Assembly (NCBI RefSeq): GCF_016466415.2
Contig: NZ_CP066771.1
Coordinates: forward strand, 1,178,001 to 1,242,000
DNA: 64,000 bases
Direction of reading: 5' to 3'
From: Ralstonia pickettii
Lineage (GTDB): Bacteria > Pseudomonadota > Gammaproteobacteria > Burkholderiales > Burkholderiaceae
This document shows, one piece after another, positions 21,961-29,953 of the stretch. The position numbers and the translations under genes were made by a program. The notes below the pieces were generated by a model. The model saw only the letters and a program-made list of their open reading frames with translations. It was not told the DNA's origin and made no database searches. Each line of letters opens with the position of its first letter. The first letter of the stretch is position 1.

Positions 21961-23070
21961 ATGCAATCCACCGCTTCCCCCGCTCCCCAGGCTGAAGTTC
22001 AACCCAACGTGATCGCCGAAGTACGCGGCGGCATCGGCTGGCTGACGTTGAACCGGCCGCAGGCGCTGAACGCGCTGTCGCTGGAGATGATTCGCGCGAT
22101 GTCGCATGCGCTGCTGGCGTGGCAGCACGATCCGGAAGTCCACGCTGTCATCCTGCGTGGCGAGGGCGGCAAAGCCCTGTGCGCAGGCGGCGACATCCGC
22201 TTCTTCCACCGCGCCGCGACGGCCGGCGACCCGCAACTCATCACCTTTTTCACGGAGGAATACCGCCTCAACCACCTCATCTTCAGCTACGCCAAGCCCT
22301 ACATTGCGCTGATGGACGGCGTCGTCATGGGCGGTGGCATGGGCATCTCGCAAGGCGCATCGCTGCGCGTGGTGACCGAACGCACGAAGATGGCCATGCC
22401 CGAAACCAACATCGGCCTGTTTCCGGACGTGGGCGGCGGGTGGTTCCTGGCGCGCGTGCCGGGTCATGTGGGCGAATACCTGGGCGTGACCGGCCAGATG
22501 ATTGAAGCGGCCGATGCGTTGTCGGTCGGCCTTGCCGATTGCCACGTCACCACGGAGGCGCAGGCGGCTATCGTTCAGCGCCTGCGCGACGGCACCTGGG
22601 GCAGCGCCGAGCAGATCACCGCCTGCTTTACCGAAGCCGCATCGGCGCCCGATGATGCCAAGGCCATCATCGCGCCTCACCGCGAGGCCATCGATGCCTG
22701 CTTCAGCCAGAGCAGCGTGCAAGGCATCTTGGCCGATCTGGCTGGCAGCACGGATGCCGAATGGGCCGCGCAGACCGCCGCGCACATGGTCAAGCGCTCG
22801 CCGTTGATGATGGCGGTGACGCTGGAGTTGATCCGCCGCGGCCGCCGCACCACGTTGGCCGATGAGCTGCGCCGCGAGCTGGACATGATGACGCACGTGT
22901 TTGCCGAAGGCGACGGTATCGAAGGCATTCGCGCCCTCGCGGTCGACAAGGATCATGCGCCCAAGTGGAAGCACGCCAGCATCGACGCCGTGCGTGACGA
23001 TGAAGTGGCCGCCTTCTTTGTTTCGCCTTGGCGCCGTGAGCAGCATCCGCTGCTGGGGCTGTCGGACTAG
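21961..23070 (+). CDS. Enoyl-CoA hydratase/isomerase family, probably 3-hydroxyisobutyryl-CoA hydrolase
   Basis: Crotonase-fold protein of 369 aa. Oxyanion-hole motifs are ALCAGGDIRFF and GVVMGGGMG, and MPETNIGLFPDVGGGWFLA carries the Glu and Asp typical of 3-hydroxyisobutyryl-CoA hydrolases (valine catabolism) rather than simple hydratases. The length and extended C-terminal half also fit that subgroup. The start is MQSTASPAP; 14 further in-frame codons lie upstream. It is a stand-alone gene. Confidence 0.87.
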   Translation: MQSTASPAPQAEVQPNVIAEVRGGIGWLTLNRPQALNALSLEMIRAMSHALLAWQHDPEVHAVILRGEGGKALCAGGDIRFFHRAATAGDPQLITFFTEEYRLNHLIFSYAKPYIALMDGVVMGGGMGISQGASLRVVTERTKMAMPETNIGLFPDVGGGWFLARVPGHVGEYLGVTGQMIEAADALSVGLADCHVTTEAQAAIVQRLRDGTWGSAEQITACFTEAASAPDDAKAIIAPHREAIDACFSQSSVQGILADLAGSTDAEWAAQTAAHMVKRSPLMMAVTLELIRRGRRTTLADELRRELDMMTHVFAEGDGIEGIRALAVDKDHAPKWKHASIDAVRDDEVAAFFVSPWRREQHPLLGLSD

Positions 23071-23164
23071 AACCAGGCAACTGCGCGCCTGGATTTTGAA
23101 CCGTTGACTTGCTGTGACCGCTGAACGCCCCTCGCCGAACCCGCGCCGCTTGTCGCTTGCGCCC

Positions 23165-23563
23165 ATGAGGATCAGCCTTGTGATCACACATGACGAACTG
23201 ATTTTCTGCGTGCCGCAGAAGTCCCCCAATCTTGTTCACGGCGTCGATTTCCGGGTTGGCCAGAACATGTGCCGCGACACCGGCAAGCAGCTCGAAGCAG
23301 CACGGCCGCACGTGCTGGGCCAGTGCGCCCGCGAGGAGCGCGATCGTCGCCTTATGGCAGCAGACGCGTTGTTCTCCAAGGCCATGGACTCCGGTGATGC
23401 CCCCAAAGCCCAGCAGGTCGGCCAATACCGACAGGCGCTTCGCGAGGTGCCGGAGCAACCGCGCTTCCCCGCCAATTTCACTTGGCCGGACATCCCGGAT
23501 GCGCTGTCGGATCCGGCGCCTTCCAACGACCAAAACACCAAGACCCAGACCACGGACACATGA
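23165..23563 (+). CDS. Phage tail fibre assembly-like protein
   Basis: A 132-aa protein from MRISLVITHDELIF (the frame extends 17 codons further up, to 23114). The C-terminal block YRQALREVPEQPRFPANFTW is characteristic of phage tail-fibre assembly/chaperone proteins (Tfa/G family), which help fold fibres during virion assembly. The middle is rich in Ala/Arg and the N-terminal half may be rearranged. It is the first gene of the prophage remnant and is probably non-functional without the fibre gene. Confidence 0.65.
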   Translation: MRISLVITHDELIFCVPQKSPNLVHGVDFRVGQNMCRDTGKQLEAARPHVLGQCAREERDRRLMAADALFSKAMDSGDAPKAQQVGQYRQALREVPEQPRFPANFTWPDIPDALSDPAPSNDQNTKTQTTDT

Positions 23564-23681
23564 CGCAAGCCCCATAGGAAACCGACGCTGCGCTCCCTAC
23601 CGTAGCAAGAGTCATCGGCGCGCATGTCACGCACATGCGCGCATGACGACCCATTCAACGCTCATCAACCGTGGAGCCATC

Positions 23682-23915
23682 ATGACAAAAGTCATCGTCA
23701 ATCTGGTAGGGGATAAAGAGAATCTGAAAACGCCGGCCGTCACAATCGACAAGGCGCGGTGGGGGCACAACGGATATACGGAGTTCGGCAAGGAGCAGGA
23801 AGTGCCTGCCAAAACATACACCGCGACGATCTACAGCGATGGGAAGGTCTATCGGACCAAAGAGGTCACTGTGCCGGCAAATGGCCCTGTGACGTTAAAC
23901 ATCAGCGTCGACTAG
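23682..23915 (+). CDS. Small prophage-associated hypothetical protein
   Basis: 77 aa starting MTKVIVNLVGDKENLKTPAV. GGAG lies about 8 bases upstream of the ATG. The rest alternates short beta-strand-like segments and ends in LNISVD. No domain recognised. It lies between the tail-fibre assembly gene and the sheath remnant and is followed by a terminator, so it probably belonged to the prophage late region. Confidence 0.6.
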   Translation: MTKVIVNLVGDKENLKTPAVTIDKARWGHNGYTEFGKEQEVPAKTYTATIYSDGKVYRTKEVTVPANGPVTLNISVD

Positions 23916-23966
23916 CACTGAAGACAGCGCCTGGACGCCCCCAGCGCCACACCCCGCAGCAAGCAA

Positions 23967-23995
23967 GCCCCGCCACCGCGCGGGGCGTTTTTTTT
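23967..23995 (+). terminator. Intrinsic terminator inside the prophage remnant
   Basis: Stem GCCCCGC (23967-23973) with GCGGGGC (23980-23986) and a run of eight T residues (23988-23995). It follows the 77-aa gene by about 50 bases. Confidence 0.8.
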
Positions 23996-24017
23996 CTTCT
24001 TCCCGTCGAGGAGCCGC

Positions 24018-24425
24018 ATGGCATCTTCATTCTTCCACGGCATCACCACCACGATCATCGATAGCGGTCCACGGCCAATTGCCGTGCCCTCGTCGTCCAT
24101 GATCGGCCTGGTAGACACCTACACCCCCGGCGCGGATCTCGCCCAGCCCGATGTGCCGGTGCAGATCACCAACCCGCGCGAGGCCGCGCAGGCCTTCGGC
24201 CAGAACAGCGCCATCCCCCGAACCATCAACGCCATCTATGCCCGTACCTCGGCTGTCATCGTAGGGATGGGTGTGGCGAAGACGGATGACGCCAACGTGC
24301 TTACTTCCGGCATCATCGGTGGCGTCATGCCGGGCTACGCACCGGTCTGCAGTCGATGCTCGATGCCAAATCCCGCTTCAATCTGCAGCCGCGCCTGCTG
24401 ATCGCGCCCGGATTCTCCGCGCGCC
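24018..24425 (+). pseudogene. Phage tail sheath protein (FI), frameshifted and truncated
   Basis: The N-terminus MASSFFHGITTTIIDSGPRP, then the block ITNPREAAQAFGQNSAI and INAIYARTSAVIVGMGVAK, matches contractile tail sheath proteins of P2-like phages. Around 24330-24342 the frame is lost; homology resumes one frame over with TGLQSMLDAKSRFN and QPRLLIAPGFS, then ends near 24425. About 135 of the ~390 residues of a sheath protein remain. The upstream frame stops at 24401. Confidence 0.78.
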
Positions 24426-24442
24426 ACCCCCTCCGACGCCCT

Positions 24443-25606
24443 TCAGTTCAACCCGGCCGGGTTGGAGATGCGCAGCCTCCACCCACCGTCGCGGCCCTTT
24501 TCCATCACTTGCGTCGCGGTCCCGCGCTCTTCGTGATCGCGGCCGTCCGGTAGCGTCACGTTCAGGGTCCAGTCGAGCAGGACGAGGGCTATGTCGCCGC
24601 TCGTCAAGACGCGGCGCACTTCGTTACGGATACGCGGGCGTAGTGGCAGCAACTGCGCCAGGCCGGCGCGCAAACCGCCGGGGCTTTCCTGCACCACCTC
24701 GCCATTCGTCATCCGCATCGTGGCTTGATTGCTGAACAAGCCGAGCACGGCATCGAGATCGCCGGCGTTCAACGCGGCATCGAAAGCGGCCGGAACCTCA
24801 TCGGGCGAGCGGCATGCGACCGACTTGTTTTCGATCGCCGCGACAAATTGCCCAATGATCCGCGCCACCTCAGCCGGGGCTTCCAGCGGCGACAAGTGTC
24901 CCGTTCCGGGCAGGACGTGCATCGCCGCATGCGGAATGCGCGGCAACAGTTCTGCCTGGAGTGTTGCGATGCGATCGACCTGGTCGAGCTCGCCAGAGAT
25001 GACGATTGTCGGTGCGTCGATAGACGTTGTTGCCGCAGTAATGTCTTCGCGCATGGCCAGCTCGGGCCAAGCCGATTTTGCCTGCGGCGCGCCCCTCAGA
25101 CTGTCTTCGATGACTTGCTCGCGGTAAGCGGCGCTGAGCGGTTTCGCGGTCAACACGTGATCGATCACGAATTCCACTGACTCGCGCGTTTGATAGGCGC
25201 CCGTCAATGTCGCCCGCTGGGCGTCGGAAAGCAGCATCGGCGACGGCGGCGACGGCGCGACCAGTACGAGACCTTCCAGGCCGTTCGGCCGGCGCGATGC
25301 CATCAGTTGGGCAACCTTTCCCCCCATCGAATGACCGATCAGAACATAGCGGCGTAGACCTAGGGCTTCGATAACGCCTTCGGCGTCGGCGGCGAGATCA
25401 GCAATGCCGTAGTGGTCGGCGGGCGCCTCGGAGTCGCCCCAGCCGCGGTGATCGGTTGCAACGATCCTGTACCGGTCAGCCAGTTCGTCTGCTACCGCAT
25501 CCCATGTTCGCGCCGAGCCACCGTAGTAGTGCAGGAACACCAGGGCCAGCTCGCCGTTGCCCCGCTGTTTGACGTGAATGTGCGTGCCGTTCGAATCGAT
25601 CACCAT
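24443..25606 (-). CDS. Alpha/beta hydrolase fused to a SnoaL/NTF2-like domain
   Basis: About 387 aa from MVIDSNGTHIH. Residues ~1-255 are an alpha/beta hydrolase with HYYGGSARTW (oxyanion region), nucleophile elbow GHSMGG, acidic residue in VISGELDQVD and catalytic His in GTGHLSPLE. Residues ~270-387 look like a SnoaL/DUF4440 NTF2-like domain (FDAALNAGDLDAVLGLFSNQ). The fusion is uncommon. It is divergent from the LysR gene on its right with ~115 bp between starts. Substrate unknown; a haloperoxidase-like or ester/lactone hydrolase is possible. Confidence 0.83.
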   Translation of the reverse strand: MVIDSNGTHIHVKQRGNGELALVFLHYYGGSARTWDAVADELADRYRIVATDHRGWGDSEAPADHYGIADLAADAEGVIEALGLRRYVLIGHSMGGKVAQLMASRRPNGLEGLVLVAPSPPSPMLLSDAQRATLTGAYQTRESVEFVIDHVLTAKPLSAAYREQVIEDSLRGAPQAKSAWPELAMREDITAATTSIDAPTIVISGELDQVDRIATLQAELLPRIPHAAMHVLPGTGHLSPLEAPAEVARIIGQFVAAIENKSVACRSPDEVPAAFDAALNAGDLDAVLGLFSNQATMRMTNGEVVQESPGGLRAGLAQLLPLRPRIRNEVRRVLTSGDIALVLLDWTLNVTLPDGRDHEERGTATQVMEKGRDGGWRLRISNPAGLN

Positions 25607-25720
25607 GTTTGTGCCCCTGTCCGTTCGTTGATGCACGCATCGTAGATTCGATTTTCTCGTTTGATAATCTGTCGATCCGACTATTCAGCCGATAATGCTG
25701 TTATCGAATCGGAGGGCAAC

Positions 25721-26638
25721 ATGGACCGGCTTACAAGCCTCGGCGTATTCGTCGCCGCTGTGGAGGAGGGCAGTCTGGCCGCGGCGGCGCGCCGCTTTGG
25801 ACTGTCGGCAGCGATGGCCGGCAAGCACGTGAGTGCCATCGAGGCCGATCTGAATGCGCGGCTGCTCCACCGCACCACACGGCGCTTGAGCCTGACCGAT
25901 ACAGGCCAGACCTACTACGAACGCTGCAAGCGGATTCTCGAAGCCTTCGATGAAGCGAGGCGGGAAGCGAGCGATTCCCAAGGCGCGGCCCGCGGTGTGT
26001 TGCGCATCGCGGCGCCCGTCACGTTCGGCGCGATGCACCTGGGTGAGGTCGTGGCGCGCTACATGGAGGACCACCCGAACGTCACTGTGGAGGCGCAGCT
26101 GGGTGACCGCTATGTCGATCTCATCGATGCGGGCGTTGACGTGGCGATCCGGATCGGACGGTTGGGGGCGCCTGGGCTTGCGACGCGCAGGCTCGCCCCC
26201 TGCCGAATGGTCGTGTGTGCCTCGCCCGCCTATCTCGAGCGCCACGGAACGCCCCGCAGGCCGGAAGAATTGCTGAGCGCGCAACGACTGGTGTTCAGCG
26301 AGGCCGTGTCGGCCGGAGATTGGACATTGCGCGACCACGAGAATCGCGCGCACGTCATCGACGGACCTTGCCGGATGGCGGCCAACAACACACAGATGCT
26401 GCTCGCTGCCGCTGTTGCGGGAGCCGGTATCGCGTACGGCCCGACCTTCGTGTTCGGCGGGCACATCCGGCGCGGCGAGCTCGTGGAGCTGCTGCCAGCC
26501 TATCGCCCCGCGGAGCTGACGATTCACGCGGTCTACCCCAGTACGCGACGCATTCCGTTGAAGGTGCGTCGGTTTGTCGACTACCTCGTCGAGACGTTCG
26601 GGGATGACCCGCCTTGGGATCGCAAGGGCATGTCTTAG
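25721..26638 (+). CDS. LysR-family regulator, divergent from the hydrolase gene
   Basis: 305 aa starting MDRLTSLGVFVAAVEEGSLA, with helix-turn-helix including FGLSAAMAGKHVSAIEADL and LLHRTTRRLSLTD, the signature of the large CrgA/AaeR-like subgroup. The co-inducer domain contains VDVAIRIGRL and AAAVAGAGIAYGP. The frame extends 20 codons upstream. Its divergent placement makes the alpha/beta hydrolase fusion the probable target. Confidence 0.9.
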   Translation: MDRLTSLGVFVAAVEEGSLAAAARRFGLSAAMAGKHVSAIEADLNARLLHRTTRRLSLTDTGQTYYERCKRILEAFDEARREASDSQGAARGVLRIAAPVTFGAMHLGEVVARYMEDHPNVTVEAQLGDRYVDLIDAGVDVAIRIGRLGAPGLATRRLAPCRMVVCASPAYLERHGTPRRPEELLSAQRLVFSEAVSAGDWTLRDHENRAHVIDGPCRMAANNTQMLLAAAVAGAGIAYGPTFVFGGHIRRGELVELLPAYRPAELTIHAVYPSTRRIPLKVRRFVDYLVETFGDDPPWDRKGMS

Positions 26639-26722
26639 AGGCAGCTGTGTGAGCTTTGAAAGCGGATGTTGAGATGGGCCAGAGTCCCTCGCATGAAATG
26701 ACGGCACGATGACAGAGAGGGG

Positions 26723-26745
26723 TTCTGTTTTAATTAACAACAGAA
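26723..26745. promoter_or_regulatory. Inverted repeat overlapping the sRNA promoter
   Basis: TTCTGTT (26723-26729) and AACAGAA (26739-26745) flank an AT-only centre. The repeat covers the -35 element of the predicted promoter and has no T-run, so it looks like a protein-binding site rather than a terminator. Confidence 0.45.
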
Positions 26746-26762
26746 TTCAATATTAGTAATAT
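26734..26762 (+). promoter_or_regulatory. Strong sigma-70 promoter in the intergenic region
   Basis: TTAACA (26734-26739), a 17-bp spacer and TAATAT (26757-26762). There is no protein gene immediately downstream. The predicted start is about 26769. Confidence 0.6.
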
Positions 26763-26768
26763 CACTCT

Positions 26769-26877
26769 ATGGAGCGCTCGGGTCACGACCTGTAGGCTTG
26801 CCCGTGACGATGCAATCTCGCACTCTCTCTCCACGTCTCCCGCATCGTCTTCTAGCGCAGCTTGCCTGCGCTTTTTT
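26769..26877 (+). ncRNA. Candidate small RNA (~110 nt)
   Basis: Bounded by a good promoter and an intrinsic terminator. The 5' part folds as a hairpin with stem GTCACG (26782-26787) / CGTGAC (26803-26808). A CU-rich single-stranded stretch (about 26816-26852, containing CTCTCTCTCC and GTCTCCC) could pair with Shine-Dalgarno sequences. The 3' end is the terminator stem AGCGCAG/CTGCGCT with U-tail. An 8-codon ORF (ATG 26769 to TAG 26795) starts at the predicted first base. No known family recognised. Confidence 0.5.
26854..26877 (+). terminator. Intrinsic terminator
   Basis: AGCGCAG (26854-26860), loop CTTGC, CTGCGCT (26866-26872) and T-run 26872-26877. It may end the candidate sRNA and/or the upstream LysR transcript. 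Confidence 0.75.
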
Positions 26878-27059
26878 CTTTGCCCGGCGTTACGCAGCGG
26901 CGGCCTCTATCACGTCTACTCGATAGTGCCGTGCAGGTAGGAACGGAAAATCTCACATGGACATGAAATTGTCACAGATGTGGATTAACCGCTTCGTTGT
27001 TGATTTGTGAGCCGCCCATGCACAAAATGCCCGCAAGGGGATAGCGTGCGGGGAACGTC

Positions 27060-27332
27060 ATGCAAGGTTGGTCAATTCAGGAGTTCAAAGGCTGCTCCGT
27101 TCATGTTCTTGCTGTGCTGGGCCGGGGCACCCAATTCAGGTACGCATACACTGGATTTGTCTGCGCTCCGAAGAAGGGAGGCACGGCATATCCGCAGATG
27201 CAGCGGTTCCACCATACATCCGCTGACTTTGATTCCTTTGACGCTGCAATTTCGGCGGGCATGCGCGAGGGCCGTGCAATCGCCGAGCGGTGGTTTTCTA
27301 TGGCCATCGAGGAGCGAAGCCAAGCGTTGTGA
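27060..27332 (+). CDS. Hypothetical protein, 90 aa
   Basis: Starts MQGWSIQEFKGCSVHVLAVL with GGGGA about 7 bases upstream. The N-terminal half resembles a small beta sheet with YAYTGFVCAP, and the C-terminal half is helical (FDAAISAGMREGRAIAERW). No family recognised. It lies alone between the sRNA candidate and the convergent SRAP gene, separated from the latter by 6 bases. The composition is consistent with a real gene. Confidence 0.6.
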   Translation: MQGWSIQEFKGCSVHVLAVLGRGTQFRYAYTGFVCAPKKGGTAYPQMQRFHHTSADFDSFDAAISAGMREGRAIAERWFSMAIEERSQAL

Positions 27333-27338
27333 GAACAC

Positions 27339-28277
27339 TCACAAAGGTGCTTGCCGATGCGTGTAGAACGGCAACAGCTTGTCCTCAAGAATCGCGTCTA
27401 CCGCATCGAGGCCGCGCGCTTCCGGGTTCAGCCACGCATCAATGTTCTCCGGCTTGATTGGAATCGGGCAGCGGTCGTGCCCGGCCTCGGCAATCTCCGG
27501 CGGCGGATCGTCGGTGATGATGGCGAACGACAGCAGATCCTTCTCGCCGGGCCTGGTCGCGCGCCAGTGTGACCACACGCAGGCGACGAGCAGCGTCTGC
27601 GGCGGGTCGGGGCGGAATTCGAGGATGGCGTTTGTGCCGTCTGGCTGCGCAACGTATTCATAGAACGCGTCGACCAGGATCAGGCCGTGCGTGTGGCCGT
27701 ACTGGCCTTTCCAGAAGCCGCGCAGATTGTCGCGGCGGGCGTTGTAGGTGCCGGGATATTGCTCGTCGTAGAAGGCAGGTTTGCCGGCGGGGCGGCACTG
27801 ATACCGCATCGGTTTGACGACGCGCCGGCCGTTCTCCATGACCATCACGGGCGCGTACCAGCCAGGGTAGATGCGCGAGTCGCGCGGCTTGAGCTCGGTG
27901 CTCTTGAGTTCTTCGAGTTTGCCCTTTGCCGCTTCGATCTTGTTGGTGGCGATGCGGATGTCATCAGCGGCTTTCTTGGTGGCCTTGGCGGCAAGGGACT
28001 GCTGGGCTTTCTCCAGCCGTTCGGTCTGCTTGGCCAGCTCCTGCAGCAGCGCGATCTCGTCTGCGGCCATGCGCGCGCGGATGACCTCGGCGATTTTCTT
28101 TTCTTCGTCCGTCTCGGGCGATTCGAGGAAGTGCGCGGTCATTGCCCGCGGCACGCGCATCTTCGGGTTGGCGAAGTACTCCATCACCATCCGCGTGAAG
28201 TCGTCGAGTGACATGATGGCGCCGTACTCATGTACGAACCGTCGATAGTCGGCTTCGATCTGAGCGGAGTAGCACAT
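27339..28277 (-). CDS. SRAP-family DNA-protein crosslink protein (HMCES/YedK type)
   Basis: Starts MCYSAQ so that Cys2, after Met removal, can form the thiazolidine link to abasic sites in single-stranded DNA. Other family residues are visible: YNARRDN (Asn/Arg), DAFYEY (catalytic Glu) and GHDRCPIPI (His). The protein is 312 aa against ~220-240 for YedK. The excess is a helical Lys/Ala/Glu-rich coiled-coil insertion at about residues 60-130. The in-frame Met two codons upstream would bury the cysteine, so 28277 is preferred. It shields stalled forks from abasic-site damage. Confidence 0.88.
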   Translation of the reverse strand: MCYSAQIEADYRRFVHEYGAIMSLDDFTRMVMEYFANPKMRVPRAMTAHFLESPETDEEKKIAEVIRARMAADEIALLQELAKQTERLEKAQQSLAAKATKKAADDIRIATNKIEAAKGKLEELKSTELKPRDSRIYPGWYAPVMVMENGRRVVKPMRYQCRPAGKPAFYDEQYPGTYNARRDNLRGFWKGQYGHTHGLILVDAFYEYVAQPDGTNAILEFRPDPPQTLLVACVWSHWRATRPGEKDLLSFAIITDDPPPEIAEAGHDRCPIPIKPENIDAWLNPEARGLDAVDAILEDKLLPFYTHRQAPL

Positions 28278-28323
28278 GGGCACTCCCTGGCGGTGGGTGT
28301 CTGATCATACGCCGCGTGGCGGC

Positions 28324-28572
28324 TTACCAGCCGTCGCCAGGATCGCGCTTGCCTCCGATCTTGACGATCATCTCTGACAGCCAGCTCTCTTGTTGCAGTA
28401 CTGCCCGCAGGACCAAAAGCGCGGCGCCGAGCGGATTGTCGGGATAGACGAAATACTGTTCGGCTTCTAGGCGCCAGGCGTGGTAGCCGACGTTGTGGAG
28501 CGCGCGGATCTCCCAGAGGAGCCGCGTGACGGTTTCGTTGTCGCGGTGCTCTTCGGCTTGCGATGGGGACAA
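28324..28572 (-). CDS. Hypothetical protein, 82 aa
   Basis: A helical protein with the block IRALHNVGYHAWRLEAEQYF. It begins at a TTG directly after the TGA of the upstream GGEEF gene, suggesting translational coupling, and ends 46 bases before the SRAP start. No domain recognised. The start codon is uncertain, but the body reads as a genuine protein. Confidence 0.5.
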   Translation of the reverse strand: MSPSQAEEHRDNETVTRLLWEIRALHNVGYHAWRLEAEQYFVYPDNPLGAALLVLRAVLQQESWLSEMIVKIGGKRDPGDGW

Positions 28573-29823
28573 TCAAGTCGCGATTGATAGCCGGTTACGC
28601 CCGGTGCGTTTCGCTTCGTAAAGAGCCGAGTCAGCACGTGCGATGAGCTCATCGATCGCCTCGTTGGGAGCCAGCGTCGCGAGCCCGAGCGAAAGGGTCA
28701 GCGTGGGGATTTCCTCATCTTCATAAGCGTTGACGCGATCGAGAATGCGCTTGGCCAGGTCGACGGCATCCGTCTGTGAGCATTCGTTGAGCACGATCAT
28801 GAATTCTTCTCCACCCCAACGAATGACAGCGTCGCGACTGCGGACCGCTTGCCGGAGCATGTCGGCCACCTCGGCCAGTACGCGGTCTCCGGTGGGATGA
28901 CCGAACTCGTCATTGATCCTCTTGAAGTGGTCGATGTCGCACATGGCGAGGGTAAGAGGGCGCTGCAGCGTCCTGGCGGTCCTGTACCGCTCCGCAAGGA
29001 GCTGCTCGCCATGGTGACGATTGTGCAGGCCGGTGAGCTTGTCTTTGGTGGCTGCACGTAACAGTGCCCGTTCCCGCTCTACGCGTTTGGTAATGTCTTT
29101 GCTCACACTAACGTAGTGGCTTATACGCCCTTTCTCGCCGAATATCGGCGAGATGCTTTGTTCTGCATGGTAGAGCGAGCCGTCACGGCGCCGATTGATG
29201 AAGGTGGCGCGAAAGTTTTGTCCGCTGGCAAGCGAGCGGCGCATCGCCGCATAAAAAGCCTCGTCATGTTTGCCTGACTTGAACATGGCGGGCGTGCTGC
29301 CTTGGATTTCGTCGACCGTGTAGCCCGTTGATTTGGCGAAGGCAGCATTTGCGAAGATGATCCGAGCTTTTGCATCCGTCAGCATGACCGGGTCACTTGT
29401 TGCATCAAGCGCGCGTGCGAGCAGTCTGTTTGTCTGCTCTGCCTGTTCGTAGTCGGAAATATCCTGTTGCACCGAGACAAAATTGGTGACCGACCCGCTG
29501 TCGTCGCGAACTGGCGAAATGCTCCAGCGGACGGTGTAGCTTGAGCCGTCCTTTCGATAGTTCGTTGCGGTGCCCTCGAAGAGTCGCGCCTCTTCCAGGC
29601 AAATGCGAAGTTCATCAATCAACGCCGGATCGGTGTCAGGACCTTGAAGAATCCTAAGGGAGTGGCCGCGTAGCTCGTCCAGAGAATAGCCCGTCATGGC
29701 TGTGAACGCTGGATTGGCAAATTGCACTCGGCAACCGACAGCGATGTCGGCATCGGTGATCACGATGGCATTCCATGCCTGCGTGATGGCCGCCTCGAAT
29801 AGTTTTAGCAGTGGTGTGCTCAT
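28573..29823 (-). CDS. PAS-PAS-GGEEF diguanylate cyclase
   Basis: 416 aa, no membrane segment. PAS1 (~1-125) resembles a LOV domain (FANPAFTAMTGYSLDE, then GHSLRILQGPDTDP) but lacks the flavin-adduct cysteine of the NCRFLQ motif, where SLRILQ is found instead. PAS2 (~130-250) has FANAAFAKSTGYTVDEI. The GGDEF domain (~255-416) has the active site RWGGEEF and an inhibitory I-site RSRD five residues before it, so an active, feedback-inhibited c-di-GMP synthase is predicted. It lies downstream of an EAL gene on the same strand. Confidence 0.9.
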   Translation of the reverse strand: MSTPLLKLFEAAITQAWNAIVITDADIAVGCRVQFANPAFTAMTGYSLDELRGHSLRILQGPDTDPALIDELRICLEEARLFEGTATNYRKDGSSYTVRWSISPVRDDSGSVTNFVSVQQDISDYEQAEQTNRLLARALDATSDPVMLTDAKARIIFANAAFAKSTGYTVDEIQGSTPAMFKSGKHDEAFYAAMRRSLASGQNFRATFINRRRDGSLYHAEQSISPIFGEKGRISHYVSVSKDITKRVERERALLRAATKDKLTGLHNRHHGEQLLAERYRTARTLQRPLTLAMCDIDHFKRINDEFGHPTGDRVLAEVADMLRQAVRSRDAVIRWGGEEFMIVLNECSQTDAVDLAKRILDRVNAYEDEEIPTLTLSLGLATLAPNEAIDELIARADSALYEAKRTGRNRLSIAT

Positions 29824-29953
29824 AGGTTACCGGGCTCGGTTGTCCAATCGAACGGGGTTGATGGGAATCAGCCGTCCGCCAGCTCGGACGGATCGGCCCG
29901 AAGCTGGATAGCCGGTGTGCCCGCGGCCGGTCCGGCTAAAGTCCGTGTGACGC

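Larger units (their letters stand above)
23100..24430 (+). mobile_element. Decayed P2-like prophage tail fragment
   Basis: About 1.3 kb containing a tail-fibre-assembly-like gene, a small protein and a truncated, frameshifted tail sheath (FI) gene, in the order expected around the P2 G-FI genes. No capsid, lysis, replication or integrase genes adjoin. The left junction lies between the crotonase stop and about 23165; the right junction is near 24425, just before the hydrolase stop. I saw no clear direct repeats at the ends. Confidence 0.75.

Noticed and set aside
26725-26743. CTGT...ACAG half-sites resembling an SOS box upstream of the sRNA candidate
   Set aside because: The spacing is 11 bases, not the 8 seen in both lexA sites, so LexA binding is unlikely.
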